From positions 1 through 50,654 of the forward strand of contig JAGYMU010000007.1 in assembly GCA_018399995.1 (NCBI GenBank): 50,654 nt of DNA, written 5' to 3'. Below the pieces are notes generated by a model. That model did not search any database. It was not told where the DNA came from and saw only the letters and a program-made list of their open reading frames with translations. A program made the position numbers and the translations under genes. This document shows, piece by piece, positions 50,212-50,654 of this stretch (the first letter of the stretch is position 1; each line of letters begins with the position of its first letter). The stretch is from Halanaerobiales bacterium. Its GTDB lineage: Bacteria; Bacillota; Halanaerobiia; Halanaerobiales; M55B127.

Positions 50212-50654
50212 ATGAAAATTAAAATTGATCTTTTTAGTGATACCGGCACAAGGCCTTCAGATGAAATGAGAAAATTTATGGCCGAAGCCAAAGTAGGAGA
50301 TGAACAACTTTTAGAAGATCCCAGTGTTAATAAACTGACTTCGATGGCTGCAGAATTATTAGGCAAAGAGGGGGCAATCTATTTACCCTCGGGCCTGATG
50401 GCTAATCAAATTTCTTTTGCAGTCCACTGCAACCCAGGTGATGAGATCATAATGGATAGAAGTGCTCATCCTATTCACTATGAAGCAGGGGCTACTGCAG
50501 TGATCAGTGGGGCATCTATTCGGAGAATTGACGGAGTTAAGGGGGTATTCCAAACAGAGCAGTTCTTAGAGGCAGTTAGAACTGAGGAATACCATGACCC
50601 CCAAAGTAAAGTTTTATCGATTGAACAGACTTCTAATCTGGGAGGAGGAACAAT
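50212..50654 (+). CDS. low-specificity L-threonine aldolase, 3'-truncated by window end
   Basis: My translation from ATG 50212 (SD GAGGTG): MKIKIDLFSDTGTRPSDEMRKFMAEAKVGDEQLLEDPSVNKLTSMAAELLGKEGAIYLPSGLMANQISF. Confidence 0.92.
   Translation, partial: MKIKIDLFSDTGTRPSDEMRKFMAEAKVGDEQLLEDPSVNKLTSMAAELLGKEGAIYLPSGLMANQISFAVHCNPGDEIIMDRSAHPIHYEAGATAVISGASIRRIDGVKGVFQTEQFLEAVRTEEYHDPQSKVLSIEQTSNLGGGT

Noticed and set aside
1-50654. tRNA or rRNA genes
   Set aside because: None recognised by eye; a tRNAscan/Infernal run would be needed to exclude them formally.

Overview
AT-rich window that looks like a low-GC anaerobic Firmicute (Halanaerobiales-like is a guess from protein style only). The left part carries a partial IS110 transposase, an argGH operon behind an apparent arginine T-box leader, a DUF2177/DUF1893/TGS-GTPase/ECF-S block, a complete ISL3-family IS, an Fe-ADH/AOR pair, and a quaternary-amine-type ABC transporter next to a non-pyrrolysine MttB-family methyltransferase. 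The middle has walJ-like MBL, rlmH, dCMP deaminase and OsmC genes, and an IS200/IS605 element with a decayed tnpB. From about 24.6 kb to 47 kb, all on the + strand, is a large purine/N-heterocycle catabolic island: two fold-type II PLP enzymes, XRE-cupin regulator, YgeY-like and YgeW-like enzymes, a decayed NCS2 permease, a three-subunit molybdenum hydroxylase, two amidohydrolases (8-oxoguanine deaminase-like and SsnA-like), a second four-subunit molybdenum hydroxylase whose Mo subunit is split in two (like nicotinate dehydrogenase NdhFSLM), a P-loop NTPase, a PreA-like flavoprotein, adenine deaminase, an AzgA-type permease and a MocA-like protein. It is followed by a ModE-type regulator and, behind a ModE-box-like palindrome, a class III substrate-binding protein plus ATPase without a permease; then azlCD and a truncated threonine aldolase. 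The strongest candidates for something new are the island's combination of enzymes, the split hydroxylase, and the ModE-box/orphan ABC pair. All assignments are by eye; no search was run.
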